The position numbers were made by a program, and so were the translations under genes. A model generated the notes under the pieces. That model worked only from the letters and a program-made list of their open reading frames with translations, ran no database searches and was not told where the DNA came from. DNA of 64,000 nucleotides from Clostridium uliginosum (GTDB lineage: Bacteria > Bacillota > Clostridia > Clostridiales > Clostridiaceae), in contig NZ_FOMG01000019.1 of the NCBI RefSeq assembly GCF_900112485.1, forward strand, positions 1 to 64,000, written 5' to 3'. This document shows, one piece after another, positions 36,224 through 45,507 of the stretch (position 1 is the stretch's first letter; each line of letters starts with the position of its first letter).

Positions 36224-36705
36224 ATGTTCTTATTACTATCTTATTAAACTATTAAAAATATGATATCATATTTTTAATTTAAATCAACACTTTTTAATAG
36301 TAATCTAAAATTTTTATAAATTTATTAATTTATTAATAAATAGCCCTCATTTTTATATTTAATTATTAATATACAGCTATTAAATTTAATTGAGAACAGA
36401 AAAAGCTAAATCCTAAACAAAAATTTCTTGTATTTTTAATGTTTAATATAAAAGTTCTAATTAAATTATCTTTTGCAATATTATTATACCCAAATTGTTT
36501 TTTTGCATAACACACTCTCTTCTACAGTTAAAAATTAGCACCTACACGCTTCTTATATAACTGTTTAAATTTGAAAGTTAAGGTAATACTTTTTCATTTT
36601 AATAAAATCAAATTGGTCTTAAGAAATAATTACCATTTAAACCTTAAATTAGTTTAAATGGTAATTATTTTATATAAGTTCATCATTATTAAATAAAGCA
36701 TCTAT
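36224..36705. other. AT-rich spacer upstream of the lysine riboswitch
   Basis: It must hold the lysA promoter (minus strand), probably at 36230-36290. It ends with a hairpin at 36626-36668. I see no gene in it. Confidence 0.45.
36626..36668. terminator. Hairpin, terminator-like
   Basis: ATAATTACCATTTAAAC, loop, GTTTAAATGGTAATTAT, flanked by AT-rich runs. It backs up the family 2 palindrome at the end of the minus-strand chemoreceptor gene. Confidence 0.6.
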
Positions 36706-36902
36706 AAAAAAAAATAGGGATATGCTTTTACGTAGTGATACATTAGTGAATAGGACTTCTAGTATTTCATTATTTATAAGATAGAATTTGTCACTGTCTG
36801 AGCCCTTTAGGCGAGTTTGACAAAAATTCTATAACATAAATGATTAAAATACTTAAGTCATATTCACAGTATCCGTAGTATAAACATATCCCTATTTTTT
36901 TA
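36706..36902. repeat. Terminator-associated palindrome (family 2), intact
   Basis: Outer arms AAAAATAGGGATATGC / GTATAAACATATCCCTATTTTT. The centre CACTGTCTGAGCCCTTTAGG runs into CGAGTTTGACA. It ends 12 bp from the chemoreceptor stop codon. The inner arms (ACGTAGTGATACATTAG) match copy 1 at 175-368 better than the 25-kb copy. Confidence 0.85.
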
Positions 36903-36913
36903 AAGTATATATC

Positions 36914-39040
36914 TTATTTATCATTCTTAGAAATTTTAAATTTAGATACTAACTCATTAAGTCTATCAGAAAGTTTTGATAACTGATTAGCTCCATTACC
37001 AATTTCCTCCATAGAAGCAGTCTGTTCTTCAGCACCAGCTGATATCTGTTCTGTAGCAGATGCTGTTTGCTCAGATATAGCAGATGTATTTTTCATTTCT
37101 GTCACAGTTCTTTCTGCAGTTTGAATCATTGTTTCTGTAGCAGATGATACATCTTTTACAACAGAGAAAATATTGCTAATAGCTTTTTCAATATCATCAA
37201 AATGAGTTCCAGCTTGTAATGCAACTTGCATACCACTAGTAATTTCATTTGAACCATCGTCCATACTATCTGTTATAGATGAAATCTGCCCTTGTATACC
37301 ACTGATTAAATTAGATATTTGATTAGCAGCAATTGATGATTGCTCTGCAAGTTTTCTAACTTCATCTGCAACAACAGCAAAACCACGTCCTTGTTCCCCT
37401 GCACGAGCAGCTTCTATAGCAGCATTAAGAGCAAGTAAATTAGTTTGATCTGCAATGCTAGTAATAACTTCAACGATTTTACCAATTTCTGATGATTTTG
37501 CAAGTAGTAGTTTGCTTTCATCTAAGTTTTTCTTGTTATTTCCAACAATTATCTTCATACTATATACTGCTTTATCTACTGCTTTAAAAGCTACAGAACT
37601 TATATTGTGTGATTGCTCAGCAGTTTCAAGCATGTAGTTACATTTGCTAGTAACAGCTTTACTTGCTTTTTCCATTTCAATAGTCTTGTCAACAGCTAAA
37701 CCTACTTGTCTTGCTTGTTCTGTAGTATTTTCTGCGACAAATTGTATTGTCTTAGCAGCTTCCTCTGTAACCTTGCTAGCATCATCACATGAACTTGCAA
37801 GCTCACTTGAAAGACTATTAACCTTTTTTGATTCACTATTTATGTCTGTCAATATATTTCTTAAAACTTGAATAGTATTATTAAATGCTTTAGAAAGATT
37901 TCCAATTTCATCTTCAGACTCAATCTCTACAGAACCACTTAAATCACCAGTAGAAACATCATCAGCAAATTTACTAAGCTTAGTTAATGGCTTAATAAGA
38001 TGACTAGCAGCAAAATATATAGCTAATGATAAAATTACTGTAATTACAAATGCTATTACTAACATAACTACTAGCAATTTATTAGATGCCGCAAAAAGTT
38101 CATCTTGATATACTATATTAACTACAGTCCAGTCTGATATTGAAGATTTAGCATAAAAAGCAATTTTTTTATCATGACCTTCACCAAAGCGGAATATCCC
38201 TGGATTACCACTTTTAACAAGTTCACCAAGTTTATTAAGATCTGCATCTTTAACTGTACTGATTTTTTCTTTCATAGCCCAATCTTCGTTTGGATGAGCA
38301 ATAAAAGTTCCATCATTTGCAAGCAACATTCCATATCCTTTTTCGCCGTACTTCATATTTTTTACAATGTCTTGTACTGCTTCGATTTTTAAGCTTGCAC
38401 CAGCTCCTGCTGTGACCTTACCAGTATCATCCTTTTGCCATGCAAACATTAATACCATATTTGTTTTATATGCTTCAGAATATGCAGGTTTCAAAATAAC
38501 ATCATAAGGGATACCACCGTTATGAGTGTATCTTTCTGATGCTTCAGTTACTGCTGCTTTAGCCCAAGGAGAAGTTTTAGATACTCCATCTTTTACATTA
38601 TAATAACGTGCTTGAAGTTTACTTAAACTATCAGGATTACTCCACTCATTTGGTTCTAAAGAATTTACAATATGTAAGGCTGCATATTGATCAGGATATG
38701 TTGTATTAATAAATTTCCAACGTGCTAAATTCACTTCATCTATAAGTTCTATAGATTGATTATTACTTTCAAAATCAAGATTAGGATTAATCTCCAAAAT
38801 ACGCTTCGTCATAGGATTGTTAATAGTTTCGCGTACTTCAGCAAGTCTCCCTGTTAACCAAGTATTAATATGATTTGTAGCTTCAGTTGTTCTTGTTGAC
38901 ATTGAATCAGTTAACTCTTTTTCGATTATATTATTGAACTTAAAATATGCTACCCCTGTTAGCGACAATAATCCAACTATAACTAATGGTAAAATTACCA
39001 CCATAAATTTCCATTTAAAAGACATTTTCATATTCTTCAT
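36914..39040 (-). CDS. Methyl-accepting chemotaxis protein with dCache sensor
   Basis: 708 aa. TM1 is at about 12-34 and the extracellular sensor at about 36-325 (dCache_1-like: [39 protein letters not shown]). TM2 is at about 328-350 and HAMP at 352-404. The signalling domain has the hairpin tip [20 protein letters not shown] at about 540-560 and methylation segments such as [10 protein letters not shown] near the C-terminus. GYGML...HPN motifs of this kind occur in amino-acid-binding dCache sensors, but the ligand is not proven. The ATG follows AAAAGGGGATAAAAC. Confidence 0.93.
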   Translation of the reverse strand: MKNMKMSFKWKFMVVILPLVIVGLLSLTGVAYFKFNNIIEKELTDSMSTRTTEATNHINTWLTGRLAEVRETINNPMTKRILEINPNLDFESNNQSIELIDEVNLARWKFINTTYPDQYAALHIVNSLEPNEWSNPDSLSKLQARYYNVKDGVSKTSPWAKAAVTEASERYTHNGGIPYDVILKPAYSEAYKTNMVLMFAWQKDDTGKVTAGAGASLKIEAVQDIVKNMKYGEKGYGMLLANDGTFIAHPNEDWAMKEKISTVKDADLNKLGELVKSGNPGIFRFGEGHDKKIAFYAKSSISDWTVVNIVYQDELFAASNKLLVVMLVIAFVITVILSLAIYFAASHLIKPLTKLSKFADDVSTGDLSGSVEIESEDEIGNLSKAFNNTIQVLRNILTDINSESKKVNSLSSELASSCDDASKVTEEAAKTIQFVAENTTEQARQVGLAVDKTIEMEKASKAVTSKCNYMLETAEQSHNISSVAFKAVDKAVYSMKIIVGNNKKNLDESKLLLAKSSEIGKIVEVITSIADQTNLLALNAAIEAARAGEQGRGFAVVADEVRKLAEQSSIAANQISNLISGIQGQISSITDSMDDGSNEITSGMQVALQAGTHFDDIEKAISNIFSVVKDVSSATETMIQTAERTVTEMKNTSAISEQTASATEQISAGAEEQTASMEEIGNGANQLSKLSDRLNELVSKFKISKNDK

Positions 39041-39085
39041 GTTTTATCCCCTTTTAAGTATTAACTATTTGTTAAGTTATATTAA

Positions 39086-39117
39086 AGGTTAAGCTGTTTT
39101 TTCATATCAGCTTAACA
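39086..39117 (-). terminator. Hairpin after the acyltransferase gene
   Basis: GTTAAGCTG...CAGCTTAAC, a 9-bp stem with a short T-rich tail on the minus strand. Probably the acyltransferase terminator. Confidence 0.55.
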
Positions 39118-39161
39118 GAATTAGTATTAAGGTATGTATAAAAAATTAAAGCTTTATATTT

Positions 39162-39896
39162 TTATTGTTGAAATTTACTATTATGAAGCCATATGTGATT
39201 TAGCTCATCTTCACTATTATCAAAAGTTTTTCTATTTCTCATCTCTTTAGCAGGTACTCCTGCCACTAGAGAATTTGCTTCTACACTTTTATCTACTAAT
39301 GAACAAGCAGCTACTATAGACTGCTTTCCAATTGTTACACCTGGTAATATAGTTGAATTTGAATATATCTTAGCATAATCTTCTACTATTACAGGACTAT
39401 ACTCTCTTAAAAAATGGTCATGTTCTAAATGAGAATGAGTAAATATTGTTACTCCTTCAGTTATAACTACTGAATTTCCTAATATTACACCACCCTTAGA
39501 ATCTATAAATACTCCCCTATTTAAGAATACATTATCTCCTACTTCAATATTATCTGGTATATTAAAACGAACATTTTCTTCAGCTATGAAATTTTCTCCA
39601 CATGATTTAAACATTTTTTTTGCTAATATTCTTCTAAATGGAATAGAAAAATTAGATATAAGGCACATAGGTGATTTATCTAATACATCCCATAAAAAAT
39701 GTAAATATCTCTTTTCTTGTGAAAAACCTATTTCTTGATTTTTAGGTAAATAATCTCCATATAGTTCAATTTCTTCTAATATTTCGAATGGAAAAGAACA
39801 TTGTAAAACATTTAAAATATCTATTACACCATTTTTGGTTATACCTTTACTTACGATATCTTCTATTTTACATAACAAGTTATCTATTTTACTCAT
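39162..39896 (-). CDS. Hexapeptide-repeat (left-handed beta-helix) acyltransferase
   Basis: 244 aa. The first ~95 residues are alpha-helical. Residues about 100-225 carry imperfect hexapeptide turns (NIEVGDNVFLN, GVILGNSVVITEG, TIGKQSIVAACS, VEANSLVAGVPAKEMRNR), typical of CoA-dependent O- or N-acetyltransferases of the maltose/galactoside acetyltransferase type. A catalytic-type His lies in FTHSHLEHDHF. The acceptor is probably a sugar or surface polysaccharide. A c-di-GMP-I riboswitch lies in its leader and a 14-codon leader ORF overlaps its start codon, so a role in c-di-GMP-controlled exopolysaccharide is plausible inference. Confidence 0.82.
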   Translation of the reverse strand: MSKIDNLLCKIEDIVSKGITKNGVIDILNVLQCSFPFEILEEIELYGDYLPKNQEIGFSQEKRYLHFLWDVLDKSPMCLISNFSIPFRRILAKKMFKSCGENFIAEENVRFNIPDNIEVGDNVFLNRGVFIDSKGGVILGNSVVITEGVTIFTHSHLEHDHFLREYSPVIVEDYAKIYSNSTILPGVTIGKQSIVAACSLVDKSVEANSLVAGVPAKEMRNRKTFDNSEDELNHIWLHNSKFQQ

Positions 39897-39937
39897 ATGT
39901 TATTATGATTATTAAAATTGCAAGAAAAAATAATCAT
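39893..39937 (-). CDS. 14-codon leader ORF coupled to the acyltransferase
   Basis: MIIFSCNFNNHNNI. It has a strong AAAGGAG site 3-6 bp before its ATG, whereas the acyltransferase ATG has none of its own. Its TGA overlaps the acyltransferase ATG as ATGA, so translation of the main gene should depend on this short ORF. Five of 14 residues are Asn. Not a known leader peptide. Confidence 0.6.
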   Translation of the reverse strand: MIIFSCNFNNHNNI

Positions 39938-39980
39938 TTTCTCCTTTCTGTAATTTATTAACGTTTGCAATTTTATTAAA

Positions 39981-40143
39981 TAAGGCATCTTCAAAAAATA
40001 ACAGTTCAATATGCTACATATATTTTGTGCAAGACAAAGAGATGAACTTCACTTATAGTTTGTACTCTCTACGAACTTCGTCTTACAAAGTATGGTGCAA
40101 AATATACTAACATATCGACTAGTTGTTTTTTAAAGATGCCTAA
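39981..40143. repeat. AGGCACAT-family element (family 1), long form in a 5' leader
   Basis: Ends TAAGGCATCTTCAAAAAATAA and AGTTGTTTTTTAAAGATGCCTAA, arms GTTCAATATGCTACATAT and GTGCAAAATATACTAACAT. It separates the c-di-GMP riboswitch from the acyltransferase start. Confidence 0.75.
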
Positions 40144-40171
40144 GTATGATTGTATGTTTTATCTCAAAATT

Positions 40172-40202
40172 TTAAGCTACTAATCCTAATTAATAAGTAG
40201 CT
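40172..40202 (-). terminator. Putative terminator of the c-di-GMP-I riboswitch
   Basis: Minus strand: AGCTACTTATTAATTAGG and ATTAGTAGCT form a stem, followed by TAAAATTTTG. The T-run is weak, so the call is tentative. Confidence 0.45.
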
Positions 40203-40349
40203 AAACTTAAACTTGACACGTCACTTTTACATTTATTTGTAAAACTAACTATTTTATATCAAATACTTATTTCGAGACATTAGTTAAAAAGTGCCTATTA
40301 ATAATAAACACTAAAATATAAACAAATATAAAATTTGAAATATTAACTA

Positions 40350-40445
40350 TATTTTGGTAACCTGACAATCATAGAAAATAAAATTTCCTTAGACTCATAG
40401 CTTTGCGACCTTACCTTTCGATAAGTTTGCTATTATCATTATAGA
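40350..40445 (-). ncRNA. c-di-GMP-I (GEMM-I) riboswitch
   Basis: On the minus strand: AGCAAACTTATCGAAAGGTA, then AGGTCGCAAAGCTATGAGTC, TAAGG, then CTATGATTGTCAGGTTACC. These match the GEMM-I pattern: GCAAA, a GAAA tetraloop in P2, CGCAAAGC with the c-di-GMP-contacting residues, and the P3 arm closing in AGGTTACC. The first downstream minus-strand gene is the acyltransferase at 39162-39896, about 450 bp on. Confidence 0.9.
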
Positions 40446-40812
40446 TTTTAAACTTGCAATGGTAATTATGACATTTATTGCACTAAATTTCAACATAATA
40501 AACCTTTTTTTTAATATTTTATTAAATATATTATATTTAGATATATCTAACAATGTTTTTTATGATAATTTTATACATATTTTACAATTTTATATTATAG
40601 GCATATTAATTTATAAATATATTACTGATTCTAATGTCATTTTTTTCTTGCTTAGTTATATAAAACACTTCTTAAAAATAATGCAGTTTGATTATGATAT
40701 AATAGTTGCACAAATTAAAATGCTGATTTATATATTAAAATGCACTTATTTTATATAGTTTTAAATCGATATAAATTAGTAAAAATAAAATCTAATAAAA
40801 GGACTGTGATAT
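40446..40812. other. AT-rich divergent region
   Basis: It must hold the promoter of the riboswitch transcript (minus) and of the chemoreceptor at 40813 (plus). A 99-codon plus-strand frame here is hydrophobic and AT-driven without a ribosome-binding site, and I do not regard it as a gene. Confidence 0.5.
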
Positions 40813-42510
40813 ATGAAAAGTGTAAAAATAAAAATATTATTACCTGTTTTTCTAATGTGTATATTTTTTGTAAGTTTTATGATAATTCAATTTATGTATA
40901 CAAATAATAATTTGAAGTTAGTAAAAGAAATGAATGCAAAATATTTTTCTACTATTTCAAAAGCTGAGGAATTAAAACTTGATGTTGTACAAGTTCAACA
41001 GTGGCTTACTGATATAAGTGCAACAAGGGGAGCAAAAGGTTTTGATGATGGCTTTAATACAGCTGAAGAATATGCTAAAAATATAAAATTAGTTACACAA
41101 GAACTTAAGCAAATAAATCCTGAAAATACACAATATGTTGATGATATAGAGAAGAGTTTTGAACCATATTATGAAACTGGTAAAAAAATGGCCAATGCAT
41201 ATATTAGTGGTGGCCCTGAACAAGGTAACTTATATATGGAAGATTTTGATGCTACCGCAGAAAAAATTAATAGTCAAGTTGATAAATTTAAGACTTTATC
41301 AAGTGAAAATATTAAAACTTCTATAGAGAATATAGAACAATCAATAAAAGATACAATAAAATTAATAGTATTATCTATTTTACTTTTAATAATAATATCT
41401 ACAATATCATGGATGTTTGTTACAAAAAGTATTGTTAACCCAATAACCAAAATATTATCAAAATTAAAATCTATGGCTAATAATGGTGGTGATTTAACAC
41501 AAAAGATCGATTTTGTTAGTGATGATGAAATTGGTGAGTTAGCAATCAATTTTAACTTAATGCAAGATTCCTTTAGAAATATCATTAAAATTATTATTGA
41601 AGAATCTAATACTGTTGAGAACAAAGTTAAGAAAACAAATGAAAATATTAGTCAATTAGATATGTTAATTGAAGATATTTATTCTACAACAGAAGAACTC
41701 TCTAGTGGTATGGAAGAAACAGCAGCATCAACAGAAGAAATGCATGCAGTAGCTTCTGAAATTGATTCACACATTGAGTCAATTACAACAAAAGCAAAAG
41801 TTGAAGCTGAAAATTCATCATTAATTAAAAAGAGAGCAAATGAACTTAAAAATACTGCTATTTATTCTAAAGAAATAGCAGTAAAAATTAATATCGAAAC
41901 ACAAAATAAGCTTTTAGAAGCTATTGAAAATTCTAAAAAAGTAGAAAAAATAAGTGTTTTATCTGAAGCTATTTTACAAATAACATCTCAAACTAATTTG
42001 CTAGCGTTAAATGCAGCAATAGAAGCAGCCAGTGCAGGTGAAGCTGGCAAAGGATTTTCTATAGTAGCTGATGAAATTAGAAAGCTTGCTGAAGACTCCA
42101 AAAATACTGTATCAGAAATTAAAAATATTAATGATATAGTTGTTAATACAGTACAAAACTTAGTAAGTACATCAAAAGATATGATTGAATTTATAAACAA
42201 TCAAGTTATAAATGATTATGAAATGATTGTTAAAACTGGTGAACAATATAGCAATGATGCAATTATGATTAATAATATGACAACTGATTTTAGTGAAAAA
42301 TCCAATAACATAATGATTTCAATGGATGCAGTTATGGAATCTGTAAATGAAATAACTAAGGCAAATAGTAATTCAGCAAATGGAACAAACAATATTGCTA
42401 GTAAAATGAATACAATCTCTGAAAAATCTACTAATGTAGTTCATTTAGTTAAAGAAGTTAATAATAGCACTGATAAATTAGTTGATATAGTCAGTAATTT
42501 TATAGTGTAG
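40813..42510 (+). CDS. Methyl-accepting chemotaxis protein, four-helix-bundle-type sensor
   Basis: 565 aa. TM1 is at about 9-29. A helical extracellular domain of about 150 residues (30-180) has the length and heptad pattern of a 4HB/CHASE3-type sensor, with a [10 protein letters not shown] segment. TM2 is at about 182-204 and HAMP at 205-258. The signalling tip is [20 protein letters not shown] at about 393-412. The canonical EAARAGE is EAASAGE here. The ATG follows AAAAGGACTGTGATAT. A family 3 remnant follows the stop codon by 16 bp. Confidence 0.92.
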   Translation: MKSVKIKILLPVFLMCIFFVSFMIIQFMYTNNNLKLVKEMNAKYFSTISKAEELKLDVVQVQQWLTDISATRGAKGFDDGFNTAEEYAKNIKLVTQELKQINPENTQYVDDIEKSFEPYYETGKKMANAYISGGPEQGNLYMEDFDATAEKINSQVDKFKTLSSENIKTSIENIEQSIKDTIKLIVLSILLLIIISTISWMFVTKSIVNPITKILSKLKSMANNGGDLTQKIDFVSDDEIGELAINFNLMQDSFRNIIKIIIEESNTVENKVKKTNENISQLDMLIEDIYSTTEELSSGMEETAASTEEMHAVASEIDSHIESITTKAKVEAENSSLIKKRANELKNTAIYSKEIAVKINIETQNKLLEAIENSKKVEKISVLSEAILQITSQTNLLALNAAIEAASAGEAGKGFSIVADEIRKLAEDSKNTVSEIKNINDIVVNTVQNLVSTSKDMIEFINNQVINDYEMIVKTGEQYSNDAIMINNMTTDFSEKSNNIMISMDAVMESVNEITKANSNSANGTNNIASKMNTISEKSTNVVHLVKEVNNSTDKLVDIVSNFIV

Positions 42511-42525
42511 TTTTTTAAATATAGA

Positions 42526-42579
42526 CTATGTTTTAAGGAATGTTGATATTGTAATATAAACACTATTTTAAAACATGGC
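42526..42579. repeat. GTGTTGATATTGT-family palindrome (family 3), short form
   Basis: CTATGTTTTAAGGAATGTTG, ATATTGTAATATAAAC, ACTATTTTAAAACATGG. The ends are inverted copies of CTATGTTTTAA. Confidence 0.7.
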
Positions 42580-42597
42580 CAAAACATAAAAAGTAAG

Positions 42598-42777
42598 TGG
42601 CTGTCTTAGAATTATCAAGTGAAGTAATAACAAAAAAATAGAAATAACATTTATTAAAGAAGACTAGAAAAATTTCGCTAAGCTTATTTTTCAATGCTTC
42701 TTCCACAAATGTTATTTCTATTTCTTTTTTTGAATATACATCATATCATTAAGTGATTTGTATTATGAGACAGCCCC
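42598..42777. repeat. MITE with GGGGCTGTCTCA-type ends (family 4), copy 2
   Basis: About 180 bp. It starts GGCTGTCTTAGAATTATCAA and ends TTGTATTATGAGACAGCCCC. Internal inverted AGAAATAACATTTATT and AAATGTTATTTCTATTTC. Same element as 8717-8883 (inverted) and 53025-53299. Confidence 0.85.
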
Positions 42778-42876
42778 ATTGTTTTATCAGATATATAACA
42801 TACGTAACATTCCATTCTCTTTCATGTACCTAATTTACTCACTGTGTAAATTGATTAATGAAAAAGAATCTATTCT

Positions 42877-43551
42877 TTATTCGTTTCTATATACATCCAT
42901 AAGATCTCCCATAATACTTGCCGATGATGGAGGTGTATATGTTATTGCATTAGCACCTGCTAAAATAGTTTCTTTTATAGATTGAGTTGTTGGTCCTCCT
43001 GTTGCTATTACAGGAAACTCTGGATATTTTGATCTTATATTTCTAACAATTGCAGCTGTATTTTTACCACCTGAAACATTTAAAATAGTTGCTCCTGATT
43101 CTATTCTTTCTGCAATATCTTCATCTTCTGATACAACTGTTACTACAACTGGAATATCAATTGTAGATCTTATTCTTCTTACAACTTCATTGGAAGTTGG
43201 TGCATTTACAACAACACCCATAGCTCCTTTAAACTCTGCATCTAATGCCAAATTTATAACTCTTTTTCCCTGAGTTATTCCTCCACCAACACCACAGAAA
43301 ACTGGTACATCTGCTGACATAATAAGTGCTTGTGTAATTAATGGTTGAGGAGTAAATGGATATACCGCAATAATTGCATCTGCATTAGTATTTCTGATTA
43401 CTGCAACATCAGTACTAAATAATAACGATTTTATTCTTTTTCCAAAAATTTTAATTCCTCCACAATCTCTTATTACTGTGGGAACTTCAACTACATGATT
43501 TCTTAATGTTCCTTTTATTTCTGGAACAAACTTAGGTTCTTTTGTCGCCAT
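42877..43551 (-). CDS. TIM-barrel protein of unknown function
   Basis: 224 aa, soluble. The pattern of strands and Gly-rich loops is that of a phosphate-binding (beta/alpha)8 barrel: VFCGVGGGITQGKRV, GAMGVVVNAPTSNE, VVTVVSEDEDIAERIESGA (split: VVTVVSEDED, IAERIESGA), ILNVSGGKNTAAIVRN and PVIATGGPTTQSI. Clostridial homologues are often labelled only as hydrolase. It is not an obvious UlaD (3-keto-L-gulonate-6-P decarboxylase): the length is similar, but I do not see its EIK-type metal site. The ATG follows TAGGGGGTTAAGTGT. Function unknown. Confidence 0.7.
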   Translation of the reverse strand: MATKEPKFVPEIKGTLRNHVVEVPTVIRDCGGIKIFGKRIKSLLFSTDVAVIRNTNADAIIAVYPFTPQPLITQALIMSADVPVFCGVGGGITQGKRVINLALDAEFKGAMGVVVNAPTSNEVVRRIRSTIDIPVVVTVVSEDEDIAERIESGATILNVSGGKNTAAIVRNIRSKYPEFPVIATGGPTTQSIKETILAGANAITYTPPSSASIMGDLMDVYRNE

Positions 43552-43606
43552 ACACTTAACCCCCTATTAGGCATTATCACTAAATAATAAACCTATTTAT
43601 ATATAT

Positions 43607-43767
43607 TAGGCATATTAAAGAAAATAACAATTCAAAGATACGACGTATATTTTGTGTCAGACAAGGAGATGAAATAATCTCATAGCAGGTATGGGATGAT
43701 TTTGCCGACGCAGTATGACGCAAAATAGACTAGCATACTGACTTGTTATTTATTTTAATGTGCCTTA
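43607..43767. repeat. AGGCACAT-family element (family 1), long form
   Basis: About 160 bp. Ends TTAGGCATATTAAAGAAAATA and GACTTGTTATTTATTTTAATG, arms ACGACGTATATTTTGTGTC and GACGCAGTATGACGCAAAAT. The central hairpin ATAATCTCATAGC/GGGATGATTT resembles that of 19623-19783, in reverse orientation. Confidence 0.8.
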
Positions 43768-43876
43768 GGTTCCCTCTTTCCTTCAAAGGCCTTATATTAA
43801 CTTTTTTAATTACATAATCGTATAAATATATTATACTCTTTTCAATTTTTTCTTAAAGATATTTTTTCCGATGAAG

Positions 43877-44185
43877 TTTTCCACATTATCCACAGTTTTT
43901 ATCCACAGTTTTGTGAATAGTGTTAATATTTGTTATATCTCTATATTTAAATAATTTATTTTAAATTTCGATGCATCTTTATTTTACAATTTTCTATATA
44001 TTGTTACATACTATTTACAATTATCTATATATAGCATAATCAAATATAATAGAAATAAAATTATCCACAGTTTTATCCACAAGCTAATTTCGTTATCCAC
44101 ATTATTCGTACAAGCCGTATTTTGCTGTATTTAAACGGTTTCAATGAGCTGAACTAGTACCATTTAATCCCCAGAGTTATGCACA
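43877..44185 (+). other. DnaA-box cluster
   Basis: Exact TTATCCACA at 43886-43894, 43899-43907, 44061-44069, 44073-44081 and 44093-44101, all on the plus strand. TTTTCCACA is at 43877-43885 and TTATGCACA at 44177-44185. An AT-rich stretch (43921-44060) separates the two groups. TTATCCACA is the consensus DnaA site. No dnaA, dnaN or rpmH gene is nearby, so this may be a DnaA-titrating or regulatory cluster, or a displaced origin-like region. Confidence 0.75.
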
Positions 44186-44365
44186 AGCTCTAATATTCTT
44201 TATATTTCTTCAAAATTTACCATGAACTTAAATTACTGATAAATAATAAAGGTTTTTTATATTTTTACTTAATATTTTAAATTATTAATTATGCACTTAA
44301 AAAAACTTAAAATATATTCTTTTTTTATCTATTACCATATTGCTCAATTACATTAATACTTATGC

Positions 44366-44427
44366 AAAAATGCCTTAAGTAATTAAGCTTGTATTATATA
44401 AATTGCTTAATAACTTAAGGCATTTTT
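44366..44427. terminator. Strong bidirectional hairpin
   Basis: AAAAATGCCTTAAGT, ATTAAGC, loop, GCTTAAT, ACTTAAGGCATTTTT. A stem of over 20 bp with A and T runs on either side. It lies between the DnaA-box cluster and the amidase gene with no gene immediately upstream in either direction. Confidence 0.75.
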
Positions 44428-44439
44428 AGTTCTTTAAAT

Positions 44440-44655
44440 ATATATGTTCTAATTAAGTTAATACATTTATAATCTTTTATATAATTTTTATAGAAAATTA
44501 TATCTTTAATTAACAATATCTATTTAGAAGCATATATATCATAAATTTTCTATATAAGTTCCTCGCTATACTGGTGAGTCATAACATTATATAAATATTC
44601 TAAGATTTATATTAATGAACAAACTTTATTGGAACTTATATATATAGCTTATAAT
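44440..44655. repeat. AT-rich palindrome with TATATATGTTCTAA-type ends
   Basis: Begins ATATATATGTTCTAATTAAG and ends TTGGAACTTATATATATAGC, overlapping the amidase stop region. Related ends occur at 11376 and 14346. Confidence 0.45.
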
Positions 44656-44657
44656 AC

Positions 44658-45422
44658 TTAATTTACATTTATAGAAATCTCTTTAATATCTTTTGTTATC
44701 TCTTCTTTAACCAATTCCATTGGAAAGTTTTTTCCTGGACATAATGTATCGTATGTATCTCCATGTCCTTGTACTTTATTAATGTTATATTTAACTATTA
44801 GGTATGTTGATAATTTTTCTAGTGACTTAATTTCATCTTCAGTAGGATTTTCTTCTTCTAAATTTCCTTCTAAACATATACCTAAAGAATCCTTATTTTT
44901 TCCTTTTATATGTGCTCCTATAGCATCTTCTGGTCTTCCTCTATATATAGTTCCATCTTTTTTTATATAAAAATGGTATCCTATACCTGCCCATTCTTTA
45001 TTTATATGCATATCATGTATTTGTTGTGGAGTTAATTGTTTTGACGCAGTATGATGAAATACTAATAGCTTAGGTTTGTTATTATACTCTAATTCTTTAT
45101 TCCACTTATATTGTACATCATGTATTCCTAATTGCTTTTTTAAATTAGGCAAATTCTTTTGCAAATCTTTAATTTTAATTTTACTTCCCTGATAATACTG
45201 ATTATTTTCTAAAAATTTCACATATCTATTTTGATTAATATTAATTGATAGCATTATTAACACAAATATACTAATAAATAATATTACCTTTTTGGGTATA
45301 TGTGCATTATTTTTATGTATGCCTTTGGGAGTAATTTTATAATATTCTTTATTTCCTTTTCGTACAGTATTTTTATTAATTGATTTTCTTTTTACTTTAT
45401 TCTTACTTATTAAATTACTCAT
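44658..45422 (-). CDS. Membrane-anchored N-acetylmuramoyl-L-alanine amidase (Amidase_2/PGRP type)
   Basis: 254 aa. A basic cytosolic head (1-43) precedes one TM helix at about 44-62 that anchors the enzyme outside the membrane, and a stalk. The amidase fold covers about 115-245. Zinc and catalytic residues are visible in LLVFHHTAS, HMHINKEWAGIGYHFYIKK (split: HMHINKEWAG, IGYHFYIKK), GRPEDAIGAH and HGDTYDTLCPGKNFP. It cleaves the bond between MurNAc and the stem peptide. The ATG follows AAAGGATGGTATATAT. It could act in growth, sporulation or germination; context does not say. Confidence 0.9.
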   Translation of the reverse strand: MSNLISKNKVKRKSINKNTVRKGNKEYYKITPKGIHKNNAHIPKKVILFISIFVLIMLSININQNRYVKFLENNQYYQGSKIKIKDLQKNLPNLKKQLGIHDVQYKWNKELEYNNKPKLLVFHHTASKQLTPQQIHDMHINKEWAGIGYHFYIKKDGTIYRGRPEDAIGAHIKGKNKDSLGICLEGNLEEENPTEDEIKSLEKLSTYLIVKYNINKVQGHGDTYDTLCPGKNFPMELVKEEITKDIKEISINVN

Positions 45423-45507
45423 ATATATACCATCCTTTTATTTTAGACTACATATATATTATAATGTAAATTTAATAAAATTCCAAATAATGTAATATAT
45501 TTATATT

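Larger units (their letters stand above)
43552..44657. other. 1.1-kb gene-free region with DnaA boxes
   Basis: It contains a long family 1 element (43607-43767), a DnaA-box cluster (43877-44185) within very AT-rich DNA, a strong hairpin (44366-44427) and an AT-rich palindrome (about 44440-44655). No frame appears coding. It is the longest gene-free stretch without a recognisable leader function. Confidence 0.6.

Noticed and set aside
36914-39040. Shadow frames antisense to the chemoreceptors and FtsH
   Set aside because: They arise from biased codon use of the real genes and have no start signals or recognisable products.
40459-40758. 99-codon plus-strand frame, hydrophobic
   Set aside because: It has no ribosome-binding site and its composition follows the AT bias. 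It covers the expected promoter region of the minus-strand c-di-GMP riboswitch. Not supported as a gene.
42877-43551. TIM-barrel protein as the missing UlaD
   Set aside because: The size fits loosely, but the UlaD catalytic and metal motifs are not visible and it lies 24 kb from the ula operon.
43877-44185. Chromosomal oriC assigned outright
   Set aside because: The DnaA boxes are convincing, but dnaA, dnaN and rpmH are absent and no skew can be computed here. Recorded as a DnaA-box cluster only.
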